DNA of 64,000 bases. It comes from an uncultured Psychrobacter sp. Its GTDB lineage: Bacteria; Pseudomonadota; Gammaproteobacteria; Pseudomonadales; Moraxellaceae. The translations under genes were made by a program, and so were the position numbers. Below are positions 33,397 to 43,661 of this stretch, one piece after another. The notes below the pieces were generated by a model. It did not search any database, was not told the origin of the DNA, and was given only the letters and a program-made list of their open reading frames with translations. Location of the stretch: NCBI RefSeq assembly GCF_947500265.1, contig NZ_CANMRN010000003.1:248001-312000 (forward strand), written 5' to 3'. How positions within the stretch are numbered: the first letter of the stretch is position 1; every line of letters starts with the position of its first letter.

Positions 33397-36300
33397 CTAG
33401 CGCAACCAAGCTCGGGCGTTACGGAACATACGCATCCATGCGCCGTCCTCGTCCCACTCTTCTGGTTTCCAGCTGTGGTTGTAGGCTTTTAGGTTACGCT
33501 CAGGATGCGGCATCATGATAGTGACGCGACCATCAGTGCTACATAGACCCGTGACACCGCCGAGCGAACCGTTTGGATTGAGCGGATAGGTCTCGGTTGG
33601 ATGACCTTGGCTATCGACATAACGCATCGCAAGCTGACCGTGTTTTGCCATACCGTCGATTTCAGTATTGTCGAGCGTGGCATAGCCTTCACCATGCGCC
33701 ACAGCGATTGGCAAGATGCTGTCTTGCATGCCTTTGAACAGGATAGACTTGGTACGCTCAATTTTTACGTTGACCGTACGCGCTTCAAAACGAGCCGATT
33801 TGTTCGCGATGAAGCGTGGGAAGTTTTCTGCACCTGGAATGAGGTCTTTTAACTGAGCCATCATCTGACAACCGTTACAGACACCTAGTGAGAAGGTATC
33901 AGGACGGGCAAAGAAGCGGACAAACTGCATGCGTAGCTCGTCATGGAACAAGATAGAGTTCGCCCAACCAGAGCCTGCGCCGAGTACATCACCATAACTA
34001 AAGCCACCACAAGCGACCAGTCCGTCGAAGTCACGTAGGTTGATACGGCCACTGAGTAGATCACTCATGTGTACATCGACCGCTTCAAAGCCCGCTTGGG
34101 TAAAGCCTGCTGCCATTTCTGTCTGACCGTTTACGCCTTGCTCACGCAAGATAGCAACTCTTGGTTTATTCTCACGGCTATTTAGATATGGTTCTTCTAC
34201 TTTTTGATTGAGATCAAAGTTTGGCGCAGCGATCAGACCTTGATGGCTCGCATCAGCGATTAAGTCATACTCTTGCTGTACGCACGCTGGGTTATCACGG
34301 CGACGAGCGATTTGATAGCTGACCTGAGTCCACGCTTGCTGCAATTCAGTACGGCTAAAGCGTAAAGTGTCATCACCCATGAGTGTTGGCGTTTGGATAA
34401 GTAAGCTGTCTTCTTCCGAGCTTTGACCCACGAGGCTCAGCATGTCAGCAACGTTCAACTCTTCTGCCAATTGCATTAAAGCCGCGACGTTTTCTGGCAA
34501 TACTTGGATGACTGCACCCAGCTCTTCACTGAACAATTGACCGAGTAAGTTATCATCATTTAATGACAGCTTGATACCCTGACGGCTGGTGAACTGCATT
34601 TCTGCGATAGTTGCCAACAGACCGCCATCACCGATATCGTGATAAGCGCTGATGACGCCTTGCGCGTTACCCGCTTGGATAAAGTTAAAGAAGTCGACCA
34701 AATCACTTGGCTGCGCTAAATCTGGGCAGTCGTTGCCTAGTTGGCTAAGCGTTTGCGCAAGGATTGAGCCGCCTAGACGCAATTTACCTTTTGACAAGTC
34801 AATACGATAGAACGCGCTGTCGCCATTGATTAGCTCAGGGGTTAGCGTTTTTGCGACGTCAACAACAGGGGCAAACGCAGTCACGACCAAGCTCATTGGT
34901 GATACAACTGACTTATCTTGATTGTCGCCATTCTCGTTATCTGTCCAGTTAGCACGCATCGATAGCGAGTCTTTACCAACTGGGATAGCGATACCGAGTG
35001 CTGGGCATAGCTCTTCACCAACAGCATGGACAGCGTCGAACAATGCAGCATCTTCTACGTCATCACCACACGCGGCCATCCAGTTCGCTGACATCGTGAT
35101 ATCAGACAACTGAGCGATACGCGCACCAGCGATGTTGGTAATCGCTTCACCGACTGCGAGTCGTGCTGAGGCTTTTGGACTGATAAGTGCAACAGGCGTA
35201 CGCTCACCGACACTCATGGCTTCGCCAGTCATTGGCTGACCATCTAGCGCCACCAAGCCAGAAGCGGTCACCGCGCAATCTGATACAGGCACCTGATAGC
35301 GACCCACATACTGATCACGCACGACCATACCTGTGATAGAACGGTCACCAATGCTAATCAAAAATGATTTGCTCGCCACGGTTGGGTGACGCAGTACATC
35401 GGTGATTGATTCAGCTAGATTCACATCACCAAGCTCTAATGCTGGTAACGTGCTCTCAGTACGCTCAAAGCTACGCTGCATTTTTGGTGTACCGCCGAGC
35501 AGTACTTGCATCGGCATATCGACTGGTTGCTCAGTTAATAGCTCATCATCAACGATTAGCTGACGGATATCCGTCGCCTCACCTAAGATGGCATATGGGC
35601 AGCGCTCACGGGCACAGATGGCATCAAACTGATCTTTGCTCTCTGGGCGAATCGCTAGCACATAACGCTCTTGCGCTTCGTTTGACCAGATGGCCATTGG
35701 CGACATGCCAGCTTCTAACGATGGAATCTTACGCAAGTTCAGATGCGCGCCCATTTCATGGTCATTGACCAGTTCTGGCATCGCATTAGACAGACCACCT
35801 GCCCCTACATCATGTAATGAAACAATTGGGTTGCCGTCTTTACTATTATTGCTTACATCGACATCATCACCAGCGAGTGCCCAGCAGCGATCAAGGACTT
35901 CTTGGCAACGACGCTCCATTTCAGCGTTATCGCGCTGAACTGAGGCAAAGTCTAAACCTTCATCAAGGTCACCACTATCGACTGACGATGCGGCACCGCC
36001 GCCCAGACCGATTTGCATCGCAGGGCCACCAAGGACGATTAGCAAATCGCCTTTTTTGATGGCATTTTTTTCAATCAGATTGCGTTTGATATTGCCGTAA
36101 CCACCTGCCAACATGATTGGCTTATGATAGCCGCGCATCTCGCTACCGTCTTTTGCCGTAGAGGTATCTAGCTGAAAACTACGGAAGTAACCGCATAGAT
36201 TTGGACGACCAAATTCGTTTGAGAAGTTGGCACTGCCTAGTGGCGCTTCGGTCATGATCTCAAGGCTGGTTGCCATACGATCTGGCGTACCATAATCCTG

Positions 36301-37395
36301 CGTGCTCAATTGACCTGACTGCTCCCACTTTTCGCTAAGCTCTGGGATATGCAAATGTGACACATGGAACCCTGTTAGACCTGCTTTTGGCTTACCGCCG
36401 CGACCAGTCGCGCCTTCGTCACGAATCTCACCGCCAGCACCTGTTGCCGCACCCGAATAAGGGGCAATCGCTGTTGGGTGATTGTGCGTCTCAACCTTCA
36501 TTAAGATATCGATGTTTTCTTGATAAAAGTCGTAAGGGTGGATTGAGTTGGCATCCATCGCGTCAGTTGGAATAGGATAAAAACGCATTCCATCAGACCC
36601 TGCCATCACCGCAGCATTGTCTTTGTACGCTGACAAGATACCTTGCGGATTAGACTGGTAAGTGTTTTTAATCATTTGGAACAATGATTTTGGCTGCACT
36701 TCACCATCGACTGTCCACTGAGCGTTGAAAATCTTGTGACGGCAATGCTCTGAGTTTGCCTGTGCAAACATCATCAGCTCAACGTCAGTTGGGTTGCGTT
36801 TCAACTCATTGACATAGGCATTAATCAGATAGTCGATATCTTCACTCGATAAAGCAAAGCCGAACTCTGTATTGGCAGACTCTAGCGCTGCCTGACCTTG
36901 TCCGATCACGTCGATATGATTCAATGATGCTGGCGCTTGATCGTCAAACAATTTGCTCACATCGCTCAAGTCATAAACCAAGCTCTGCGTCATACGGTCA
37001 AACAACAATTGCTCAGCGTCTACTGGTAGTTTTTCGCCTGCGTCACCCTCAATCGTTAACGTATAAACAACCACACGCTCAACACGATTGATTTCGATTT
37101 CACAGTTATTAAAGATATCTGTCGCTTTACTTGCCCATGGCGATATCGTACCAAAACGTGGCCCAACGATGACTTGTAATTGGTTGTCTTGCGGCGCATT
37201 TAGCGTTGCTGACTGGTCAACTGCCAGTAAATCTAGCGCTTTTTTATGTTCATCACCAGATAACTCTCGTGATAGCACATATACTTGCTGTGTACTTATT
37301 TGACTGACATTTAGCTCGGTTTTTTGCTGAAACTGACTGATGAGTTGCTGCGTCTGAAAATCGGTAAGAAACGGTTGTCCGGCGATGGTCATCAT
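33397..37395 (-). CDS. purL: phosphoribosylformylglycinamidine synthase PurL
   Basis: Converts FGAR, glutamine and ATP to FGAM in purine synthesis. This is the large single-chain form (1332 aa) of gammaproteobacteria. An N-terminal domain and linker are followed by two AIRS-like ATP-grasp-related halves containing MFAQANSEHCRHKIFN, KVETHNHPTAIAPYSGAATG and HDVGAGGLSNAMPEL. A class I glutamine amidotransferase domain occupies about residues 1060-1330, with the nucleophile in FSLGVCNGCQMM and the His-Glu pair in MMPHPERN. Two consecutive ATGs open the gene, without a strong ribosome binding site. Confidence 0.98.
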   Translation of the reverse strand: MMTIAGQPFLTDFQTQQLISQFQQKTELNVSQISTQQVYVLSRELSGDEHKKALDLLAVDQSATLNAPQDNQLQVIVGPRFGTISPWASKATDIFNNCEIEINRVERVVVYTLTIEGDAGEKLPVDAEQLLFDRMTQSLVYDLSDVSKLFDDQAPASLNHIDVIGQGQAALESANTEFGFALSSEDIDYLINAYVNELKRNPTDVELMMFAQANSEHCRHKIFNAQWTVDGEVQPKSLFQMIKNTYQSNPQGILSAYKDNAAVMAGSDGMRFYPIPTDAMDANSIHPYDFYQENIDILMKVETHNHPTAIAPYSGAATGAGGEIRDEGATGRGGKPKAGLTGFHVSHLHIPELSEKWEQSGQLSTQDYGTPDRMATSLEIMTEAPLGSANFSNEFGRPNLCGYFRSFQLDTSTAKDGSEMRGYHKPIMLAGGYGNIKRNLIEKNAIKKGDLLIVLGGPAMQIGLGGGAASSVDSGDLDEGLDFASVQRDNAEMERRCQEVLDRCWALAGDDVDVSNNSKDGNPIVSLHDVGAGGLSNAMPELVNDHEMGAHLNLRKIPSLEAGMSPMAIWSNEAQERYVLAIRPESKDQFDAICARERCPYAILGEATDIRQLIVDDELLTEQPVDMPMQVLLGGTPKMQRSFERTESTLPALELGDVNLAESITDVLRHPTVASKSFLISIGDRSITGMVVRDQYVGRYQVPVSDCAVTASGLVALDGQPMTGEAMSVGERTPVALISPKASARLAVGEAITNIAGARIAQLSDITMSANWMAACGDDVEDAALFDAVHAVGEELCPALGIAIPVGKDSLSMRANWTDNENGDNQDKSVVSPMSLVVTAFAPVVDVAKTLTPELINGDSAFYRIDLSKGKLRLGGSILAQTLSQLGNDCPDLAQPSDLVDFFNFIQAGNAQGVISAYHDIGDGGLLATIAEMQFTSRQGIKLSLNDDNLLGQLFSEELGAVIQVLPENVAALMQLAEELNVADMLSLVGQSSEEDSLLIQTPTLMGDDTLRFSRTELQQAWTQVSYQIARRRDNPACVQQEYDLIADASHQGLIAAPNFDLNQKVEEPYLNSRENKPRVAILREQGVNGQTEMAAGFTQAGFEAVDVHMSDLLSGRINLRDFDGLVACGGFSYGDVLGAGSGWANSILFHDELRMQFVRFFARPDTFSLGVCNGCQMMAQLKDLIPGAENFPRFIANKSARFEARTVNVKIERTKSILFKGMQDSILPIAVAHGEGYATLDNTEIDGMAKHGQLAMRYVDSQGHPTETYPLNPNGSLGGVTGLCSTDGRVTIMMPHPERNLKAYNHSWKPEEWDEDGAWMRMFRNARAWLR

Positions 37396-37893
37396 AAAGG
37401 CATAATCCGTAAGATCAAGGCATCTCTGCCATGCTAAGTAAATGGTCTGGGTATTATAACAAGAAGACCTGTAATAAGCAGGTCTAAACCAAGATAAATT
37501 GCCGATAAGTTGCGTTCTATCGCGACTTACTATTTGCGAATCGATAATTCAAAAAAGTATCTTTTTAAATCGTTTTTGAATAATTCATCGAAAAATAGAA
37601 CACTCAAATCATAGAACACTCAAATCTACGCTGTCACAATTTTTACCTAACCTTCATATTCCTTACAAACACTCACATCGCATTACTGGGAACCTATATA
37701 AATGTAGGGTGACAAGTCGGTATTCTAGTTTCAGTTGTTAAGGCGACGATGACGTTTAACTTTTATATATATTTAAGGGTTAAATATATCTAGCCTAAAG
37801 AAAAATTACTATAAATAATCAACTGTTCAATTCGGCTAATTAAAACAACGCTATATAAGCCCAACTAAAACATCATAAAAAAGGAAATTTATT
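37396..37893. other. 498-bp region between purL and the stress flavoprotein gene
   Basis: No ORF is supported. It contains a long imperfect inverted repeat (ATTCAAAAA at 37547 with TTTTTGAAT at 37573) and, next to it, a perfect 16-bp tandem duplication of ATAGAACACTCAAATC (37595-37626). Divergent promoters are expected. A TATTATAAC motif near 37453 may serve purL on the minus strand. Confidence 0.5.
37595..37626. repeat. 16-bp perfect tandem duplication
   Basis: ATAGAACACTCAAATC occurs at 37595-37610 and again at 37611-37626, directly after an inverted repeat upstream of the stress flavoprotein gene. It could be a slippage product or paired operator sites. Confidence 0.8.
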
Positions 37894-38388
37894 ATGAGTA
37901 GACAAGACCATATCGATAAAGTACAAGAACTGGTAAAAGAAGTGAAATTTGCCATGATGACCACTCGTACTCATGAAGGCCATCTACACGCCTGCCCAAT
38001 GACTACTAGCGAGACAAGCATTGGGGCAAAAGAGATTTGGTTCATTGGTGATAAAACTACTGAAACCATTAAAGATATTGAAAAAGACCCACAAGTGAAC
38101 TTGGCCTATGTCAGTCAAGATTCAAAAGATTATGTCTCGATCAACGGTAAAGCAGAACTGGTTGAAGACCAAGAGAAGTTAGATGAGCTATGGTCACCAA
38201 TTTATAATGCGTTTTATGAGCAAGGTAAAGAAGATCCAAACGTTCAGTTAATTAAAGTCGTCCCACATGGTGCCGAGTACTGGTTAAGCGGTAGCTCAGT
38301 AGTTAATATGTTTAAGATGACTACTGCTACAGTAATGGACGGCAAAAAAGCGACCAACTTAGGCGAAAACAACTCAGTGACGCTATAA
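37894..38388 (+). CDS. pyridoxamine 5'-phosphate oxidase-like general stress protein
   Basis: A 164-aa split-barrel flavin-binding protein of the general stress protein 26 type. Visible features are HLHACPMTTSET, EIWFIGDKTTETIKDIEKDPQVNLAYVS and YWLSGSSVVNMFK. These proteins bind FMN or FAD; their reaction is usually unknown. The ATG is preceded by AAAGGAAA. It is monocistronic between a repeat-rich leader and a bidirectional terminator. Stress induction is family-based inference. Confidence 0.9.
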   Translation: MSRQDHIDKVQELVKEVKFAMMTTRTHEGHLHACPMTTSETSIGAKEIWFIGDKTTETIKDIEKDPQVNLAYVSQDSKDYVSINGKAELVEDQEKLDELWSPIYNAFYEQGKEDPNVQLIKVVPHGAEYWLSGSSVVNMFKMTTATVMDGKKATNLGENNSVTL

Positions 38389-38414
38389 TTTATCTGCATT
38401 TAAGCAGTAAAAAC

Positions 38415-38449
38415 AAAAACGCCAGTGGCTAATGCGACTGGCGTTTTTT
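38415..38449. terminator. bidirectional rho-independent terminator
   Basis: AACGCCAGT (38418-38426) pairs with ACTGGCGTT (38437-38445), with A4 before and T6 after. It lies between the convergent stress flavoprotein gene and pgsA. Confidence 0.85.
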
Positions 38450-38489
38450 ATCGTCTAAGTTTTGAGCTGATTACTTTTGTCTGATGAAA

Positions 38490-39173
38490 CTACCCGCTTT
38501 GCTTTAAATAAGGCCAAGCGGCTTTTAGATAAATCATCATCGACCATAGGGTAAGTATCACAGCGGCAACCATTAATACATAACCGATGGTTTCAAGCGA
38601 CTGCCAGTTAAGCAGTAGTACGGTAATTGCTACCATCTGGAACGTGGTTTTTAATTTGCCAACATAAGATACGGCGACGCTAGTGCTCTTACCTAACTCT
38701 GCCATCCATTCGCGTAATGCTGATACTGCGATTTCGCGTGAAATAATGACGATAGCCGCTATCGCCATAATGATATTGGGGTGCCACTGTACAAGAACGA
38801 TGAGCGCTACAGCTACCATTAACTTATCAGCAACAGGGTCCAAAAATCGACCAAAGGCTGACATGACATTAAGTTTACGAGCAAAATATCCATCAAGCCA
38901 ATCGGTAATTGCGGCAATAATAAAGACGCCGGTCAATAATAAATGGCGCAACAAACTATCGCTAAACTCGCTCATCCCAACGCGCGCAATGACATTGTCT
39001 GAAATCGCAGGCATACCAATACCCATGGCTGGCGGCCAATAAGCAATCGCGACAAATAGCGGAATCATCAAGATACGCGCAATCGTAAGGTTGTTAGGCA
39101 AGTTAAAAATACTCTTGGTATTTTGCGAACTTGGCGGTTCTTCCTGCGTATGCAAATGCGTGCTGTCAGTCAT
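38490..39173 (-). CDS. pgsA: CDP-diacylglycerol-glycerol-3-phosphate 3-phosphatidyltransferase PgsA
   Basis: Makes phosphatidylglycerophosphate, the committed step to phosphatidylglycerol and cardiolipin, at the inner membrane. The 227-aa protein has the CDP-alcohol phosphotransferase motif DWLDGYFARKLNVMSAFGRF followed by LDPVADK, with the metal-binding aspartates intact. About five hydrophobic segments are present. The N-terminus carries an extra polar stretch of about 25 residues before the first NNLTIARILMIPLF helix. The neighbours give no operon. Confidence 0.95.
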   Translation of the reverse strand: MTDSTHLHTQEEPPSSQNTKSIFNLPNNLTIARILMIPLFVAIAYWPPAMGIGMPAISDNVIARVGMSEFSDSLLRHLLLTGVFIIAAITDWLDGYFARKLNVMSAFGRFLDPVADKLMVAVALIVLVQWHPNIIMAIAAIVIISREIAVSALREWMAELGKSTSVAVSYVGKLKTTFQMVAITVLLLNWQSLETIGYVLMVAAVILTLWSMMIYLKAAWPYLKQSG

Positions 39174-39538
39174 GGCAAACCCAGTTTAATATGAACATAA
39201 TAATGGCAGATAGCTTAGCATTTTTCGGACAAGGCGTCATGCCATCTCTGCAGCGATTAAGTTATCAAAGGTATCAAGATCGACTAGATGCCCTCCTATC
39301 GACATAAGGTATTGAAATTATTGGAAGCCTTTATCAATGATTGCATCATAAAGCTCCGCTACTTACTCTAAATATCAGTGCTTCATACAAGTCTTGGCGT
39401 CTTTTGGATTTTTACAACGTAATATACTGTAACCAAAATCGCCAGACAGCACTCAATTGCGCTATCATAGCGACTGTACCAGAACACTTGTACACTTAAA
39501 TCAGTAAATATTAATAGCTAAGTAAATATCTCCACCTA

Positions 39539-39567
39539 TTGTATTGATAATTATTACCCTTATAAAT
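39539..39567 (+). promoter_or_regulatory. candidate promoter of an intergenic RNA
   Basis: TTGTAT (39539-39544) and TATAAAT (39561-39567) are separated by 16 bp. Downstream is an orphan terminator with no ORF between, which suggests a short transcript. Confidence 0.45.
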
Positions 39568-39572
39568 AACAG

Positions 39573-39675
39573 TAGAGAGCACCAATAATTACAACAACTC
39601 TTGACCACGGCCTGTGTAGCTAATACATGACCCGTTTTCCTCAGCCCACAGTACCTCCTCTGTGGGCCTTTTTTT
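39573..39675 (+). ncRNA. candidate small RNA with anti-SD terminator loop
   Basis: About 100 nt between a plausible promoter and a strong terminator, in a 616-bp gap with no ORF between pgsA and the renalase-like gene. The terminator stem GCCCACAG / CTGTGGGC has the loop TACCTCCT, which holds the CCTCC core complementary to Shine-Dalgarno sequences. A small stem (TGTA..TACA near 39615-39627) precedes it. Known sRNAs carry such C-rich loops to block ribosome binding, so a trans-acting regulator is possible. It does not match 4.5S, 6S or tmRNA. Confidence 0.4.
39644..39675 (+). terminator. orphan rho-independent terminator
   Basis: Eight perfect base pairs (39644-39651 with 39660-39667), an 8-nt loop, then T7 at 39669-39675. 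It faces the end of a minus-strand gene and follows no plus-strand ORF. Confidence 0.85.
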
Positions 39676-39789
39676 GCCTACGTTTTGCTAAATGTCGAGT
39701 TTTTATACTTTCCAAATATCGCTTAAACACTAGCTTTAAAATAAGCCTCAGTTCTAAACAATGCAAAATAATGAGCATGGATATTACGC

Positions 39790-41007
39790 TTACTGAGTTT
39801 GCATGATTGCTTTAACAGTTTGCTGCGCCATTCGATAGCAGCTTTCAATATTACCTTTTGCACACCAGTCACCACTGACGATCCACTGCTTAGTTGCATC
39901 GATTAAGATGCCCAACTCTTCAGTATCCTTATTTACAATAGTAGCTGCATAGCGCCAACGATGACAATCTGTTTGGCTAGGTGCGCTGTCTTCATTCCAG
40001 TTCAATGCTTGTTTTGCCGCCTGTAATAACTGTTCTTTTACCAACTCAATATCATCATCGACGTGGGATTCTGACCAGTCATTACGTGCATGAATGGTGA
40101 CACTTGGTAGTAGTTCACCATGAGCAGGCTTTTTATGCTCAATGAATATCCTATCAAGAATAGCGCTATTTAAATAAGCGACATCCCATTGCGGTGCTAG
40201 TTGGCCATTTAATGTTTCAGGTAGCTTTTGCACATCATCCCAACCAAGCATCAGCGTATAGCAGGCTTGCATTTGCGGTTTAGTAATTTTGTCTTGTTGA
40301 GCAAAACCGCTATCTGCCATTAGCTCTAATGCCTGACCATTTGGCGCTGTGTAAATAACCCAATCAAACCAACCCAGACTGGCTCCAGTTTCGTCAAATA
40401 GCTCAGTTTGCTTACTGTTTTGATTAAAAGTTTGATTATGAGTCTGGTTCTGGATCTGATGCTGAGACTGCTGCTGGTTTTGAGACTGCAAATACTGAGC
40501 AAGCGGTGCGACACGAGTCTTAAATACTATGGTCGTATGCTTGAGCGCAGCGGCTAATTCACGGCCCCAACTGGTCATTTTCGGTGTGCTAATATAGCGT
40601 GCATGCACCGCGTCCCATTGTTCTTTGCTTTGGATATTAGGCGACTGCTCATTGTCACTTTCTGGCGTTAACTCAACCACTTCGGCACACCACGGCTGTA
40701 GCAACCCTGTATCTAACCAAGGCGTGATAAATTGTTGAAAGTCAGCAGTTTTCGCAGTAAAAAACTGCGCACCGAATGACCATTGCCAGTTTTTATCAGT
40801 TTTACTATCGCTGCGATAGCGGGTCGCTAAACGGCCTACACTACGTGATTTTTCAAAGATAGTGATTTGCGGGGTGTTAGATGACGAGCCTGTCTGGTTT
40901 GGCGTGCGCTCTAATAGTGTTGCGGTAAGCAATCCCGTTAGGCCTCCACCGATTATGGCGATTTTTGGGTCAGATAGAACAGTTGAGCACAAAGCATGAT
41001 CAGTCAT
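39790..41007 (-). CDS. renalase-like FAD-dependent oxidoreductase
   Basis: A 405-aa flavoprotein with an N-terminal FAD loop IAIIGGGLTGLLTATLLER and a second motif SVGRLATRYRS, in the order seen in bacterial renalases. Those oxidise isomeric dihydropyridine forms of NAD(P)H. The C-terminus has RWRYA and IVSGDWCAKGNIESCY, typical of the family. A Gln/Asn-rich insertion (about residues 168-195: QSQNQQQSQHQ and beyond) interrupts the substrate domain. It is a single gene on the minus strand. The precise substrate is unproven. Confidence 0.85.
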   Translation of the reverse strand: MTDHALCSTVLSDPKIAIIGGGLTGLLTATLLERTPNQTGSSSNTPQITIFEKSRSVGRLATRYRSDSKTDKNWQWSFGAQFFTAKTADFQQFITPWLDTGLLQPWCAEVVELTPESDNEQSPNIQSKEQWDAVHARYISTPKMTSWGRELAAALKHTTIVFKTRVAPLAQYLQSQNQQQSQHQIQNQTHNQTFNQNSKQTELFDETGASLGWFDWVIYTAPNGQALELMADSGFAQQDKITKPQMQACYTLMLGWDDVQKLPETLNGQLAPQWDVAYLNSAILDRIFIEHKKPAHGELLPSVTIHARNDWSESHVDDDIELVKEQLLQAAKQALNWNEDSAPSQTDCHRWRYAATIVNKDTEELGILIDATKQWIVSGDWCAKGNIESCYRMAQQTVKAIMQTQ

Positions 41008-41174
41008 GATGGCAGTAGACCTTATAAAGTATTTATGAGTCGCTACTATATTAATTAGTTAGCCTAGTAAGTACCGAGTGGCTCGTCAATTAATCCTCAA
41101 TTAAAATGGTAGCGATGTTGTCTTGTTAGCATTATTGAACCTTTTAAATGCGCTAATATCAATATCGTCTACGT

Positions 41175-41207
41175 AAAAAAGCCATGCTATTCTCGATAAC
41201 ATGGCTC
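41175..41207 (-). terminator. rho-independent terminator of acs
   Basis: On the minus strand AGCCATG pairs with CATGGCT across a 12-nt loop, followed by T6. It is about 80 bp after the acs stop. Confidence 0.75.
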
Positions 41208-41288
41208 TTATTTAACTTTGGTATGCAAATATTAATGGCTAGTATTGAATAACTATCCTTGATACTACAGGTTCGTTATCAGGCTGAC

Positions 41289-43250
41289 TTACTCTCCACG
41301 GCCCGCTTTAACTTCTTCGACTAAGTCATTAATTACCGAGCTATCGGCAAGCGTAGATAGATCGCCCAGTCCCACATATTGTCCCGCTGCAAGGTTACGC
41401 AAGATACGGCGCATGATTTTTCCTGAGCGCGTTTTTGGTAGTGCATCAACCATATAAATGGCATCTAAAGTCGCAATTGGCCCGATCTCAGCACGCACAT
41501 GACGTTTTAGTTCTGCTTTTAGATCGTCGGTCTTTTCTTCACCTGACTTTAGAATGATAAATGCACAGATACCTGTACCGCGTATCTCATGCGGCATACC
41601 GACAATCGCAGCTTCAGCAGTTGCAGGATGCGCAACCACGGCGCTTTCAATCTCTGCTGTGCCCAAGCGATGCCCTGCCACGTTGAGTACATCGTCGACA
41701 CGACCAGTAATCCAGTAATGCCCATCTTCGTCACGCTGAGCGCCATCACCTGTAAAATAATGACCCGGATAATCGCTAAAGTAAGTCTTTAAGAAACGTG
41801 GATGGTCATTGTAGATAGTACGCATCTGTCCTGGCCAACCGCTACTGATTACCAAGTTGCCTTCTGCAGGGCCTTCTAAAATCGCACCATCACTATCGAC
41901 GACTTCTGGTTTTACCCCATATAGCGGTGTCATTGCCGCGCCCGGTTTGAGGTCGACCGTACCTGGTATTGGCGCCATCAAGATACCACCAGTCTCGGTC
42001 TGCCACCATGTATCGACGATAGGACATTTACCATCACCGACGACATTGTAGTACCAGTCCCACGCTTCTGGGTTGATCGGCTCACCTACCGACCCTAGCA
42101 GACGCAAACTAGAACGATCCGACTCTCGAACGAAGGCGTCGCCCTCTTTCATCATCGCACGAATGGCTGTTGGTGCAGTGTATAAAATAGTCACGTCATG
42201 CTTATCGATAATATGACCGATACGTGCCCATGTTGGGTGCTCTGGTACACCTTCGAACATTACCGTTGTCGTGCCATTGGCCAATGGTGCATAGGTTGAA
42301 TACGTGTGACCAGTAATCCAGCCCACATCTGCTGTACACCAATAGACGTCATCTTCTTTGATATCAAAAACATCACGGAACGTTGAGATAGCATAGGTAA
42401 TATAGCCACCTGTAGTATGCACTACACCTTTTGGCTTACCAGTAGAGCCAGACGTATATAACAAGAATAGCGGGTCTTCGGCGTTCATGACTTCAGGCTC
42501 GCAGATCTCTGATTGACCATCGACCAAATTGTGATACCACACATCACGGCGGCCACTCATCGGTATAGAGTTACCCGTACGATGAACGACGATGACTTTT
42601 TCGACGCTCTCAGTACCATCCATGTCGAGTGCGTGATCGACATTGGCTTTAAGCGGTGTGTGCTTGCCGCCGCGTAAACCCTCATCAGCTGTGATAACAA
42701 CTTTTGAGCGACTGTCTATCAAGCGATTGCCCAGACTCTCGGCAGAAAAACCACCAAACACCACTGAATGCACCGCACCGATACGCGCACATGCCAGCAT
42801 CGCTACCATGGCTTCCGGTATCATTGGCATATATAGTGTTACGCGATCACCTTTTACAACGCCAAGCTTGCGCAATGAATTACCCAAACGGCAGACAGCT
42901 TCATGTAACTCTTTAAAAGAAATGATTTTGTGCAGTGAAGGGTGATCACCCTCCCAGATGATAGCAGGCTTATATGGGTTTTCTTCGAGGTGACGGTCGA
43001 GACAATTGACTGAGATATTTAGCTCACCATCTTCAAACCATTTGATGCGAAAATCATCTAAGTCATAATTGACGTTACTGACCTTAGTTGGTTTTTTTAT
43101 CCAATCGATTAGCTCAGCACGCTTCGCCCAAAAAGCATCAATTGCTTCGGCTGATTCGATAGATTGCTGGTAGTCTGTAACGTACTTATCAGGTGTGGTA
43201 TTGGCAGCAGCCATAAACTCGGCTGAGATAGGAAATGATTTCTGAGTCAT
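41289..43250 (-). CDS. acs: acetyl-CoA synthetase Acs
   Basis: Activates acetate with ATP and CoA through acetyl-AMP, for growth on acetate. The 653-aa protein has the P-loop [19 protein letters not shown], the [10 protein letters not shown] motif, the hinge [21 protein letters not shown] and the regulatory acetylation site [11 protein letters not shown] near the C-terminus. Length is typical. It is transcribed alone, with its terminator, next to the ABC transporter/acyl-CoA synthetase operon on the same strand. acs and ackA-pta give the cell both high- and low-affinity acetate routes. Confidence 0.97.
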   Translation of the reverse strand: MTQKSFPISAEFMAAANTTPDKYVTDYQQSIESAEAIDAFWAKRAELIDWIKKPTKVSNVNYDLDDFRIKWFEDGELNISVNCLDRHLEENPYKPAIIWEGDHPSLHKIISFKELHEAVCRLGNSLRKLGVVKGDRVTLYMPMIPEAMVAMLACARIGAVHSVVFGGFSAESLGNRLIDSRSKVVITADEGLRGGKHTPLKANVDHALDMDGTESVEKVIVVHRTGNSIPMSGRRDVWYHNLVDGQSEICEPEVMNAEDPLFLLYTSGSTGKPKGVVHTTGGYITYAISTFRDVFDIKEDDVYWCTADVGWITGHTYSTYAPLANGTTTVMFEGVPEHPTWARIGHIIDKHDVTILYTAPTAIRAMMKEGDAFVRESDRSSLRLLGSVGEPINPEAWDWYYNVVGDGKCPIVDTWWQTETGGILMAPIPGTVDLKPGAAMTPLYGVKPEVVDSDGAILEGPAEGNLVISSGWPGQMRTIYNDHPRFLKTYFSDYPGHYFTGDGAQRDEDGHYWITGRVDDVLNVAGHRLGTAEIESAVVAHPATAEAAIVGMPHEIRGTGICAFIILKSGEEKTDDLKAELKRHVRAEIGPIATLDAIYMVDALPKTRSGKIMRRILRNLAAGQYVGLGDLSTLADSSVINDLVEEVKAGRGE

Positions 43251-43661
43251 AGTGTTGGGTCCCTTTTAATTATTATGACCTACACGGATAAACGTCTATG
43301 ACGCGCCCCATGTAAGCGATAAGAGTCATCTTCCATAATGTGTGACACTCATCGTTAGTTTGACAAATAAGCGTGACGGTTGCAAGACATCAAAAGCCAA
43401 ACATAACAATTTCACTGTACATCTGTATGTTTAGGCACAAATAATCTAGTCGCTATAAGGAAGTTGACTCATCACTCTAGTCAATTTCTATTGTTTGTAG
43501 CTCATGGCTTACTTTGTATTGAGAAGGGTTTTGGACTTATAAATAACCGTAAACTAGTTAAAATATAAAATTATTACCAAGCCCAAAGCGTATAAACGAT
43601 ACAAGCCATACTTGTGTATGGCTTGCTGCTATTGAAACTTCACTGTACGCCTAGGACGTAT
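43251..43661. other. 411-bp region upstream of acs
   Basis: No ORF. It carries the acs promoter region on the minus strand and, at 43602-43625, the hairpin that follows the substrate-binding protein gene. No clear CRP site was found. Confidence 0.4.
43602..43625 (-). terminator. hairpin after the ABC transporter operon
   Basis: CAAGCCATAC pairs perfectly with GTATGGCTTG around a 4-nt loop. There is no clear T run, so it is a terminator-like or 3'-protective stem. Confidence 0.5.

Larger units (their letters stand above)
39174..39789. other. 616-bp region without ORFs between pgsA and the flavoprotein gene
   Basis: Contains the candidate sRNA and its terminator. The remaining 39174-39538 is AT-rich and should hold the pgsA promoter on the minus strand; nothing else is recognisable. 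Confidence 0.5.

Noticed and set aside
33513-36575. Open frames on the opposite strand and in other frames of purL
   Set aside because: They overlap a fully motif-complete purL and have no family features or ribosome binding sites of their own.
39600-39680. 4.5S RNA or 6S RNA
   Set aside because: The sequence lacks the SRP Alu/S-domain motifs and the long 6S hairpin; only a short terminator-ended RNA is plausible.
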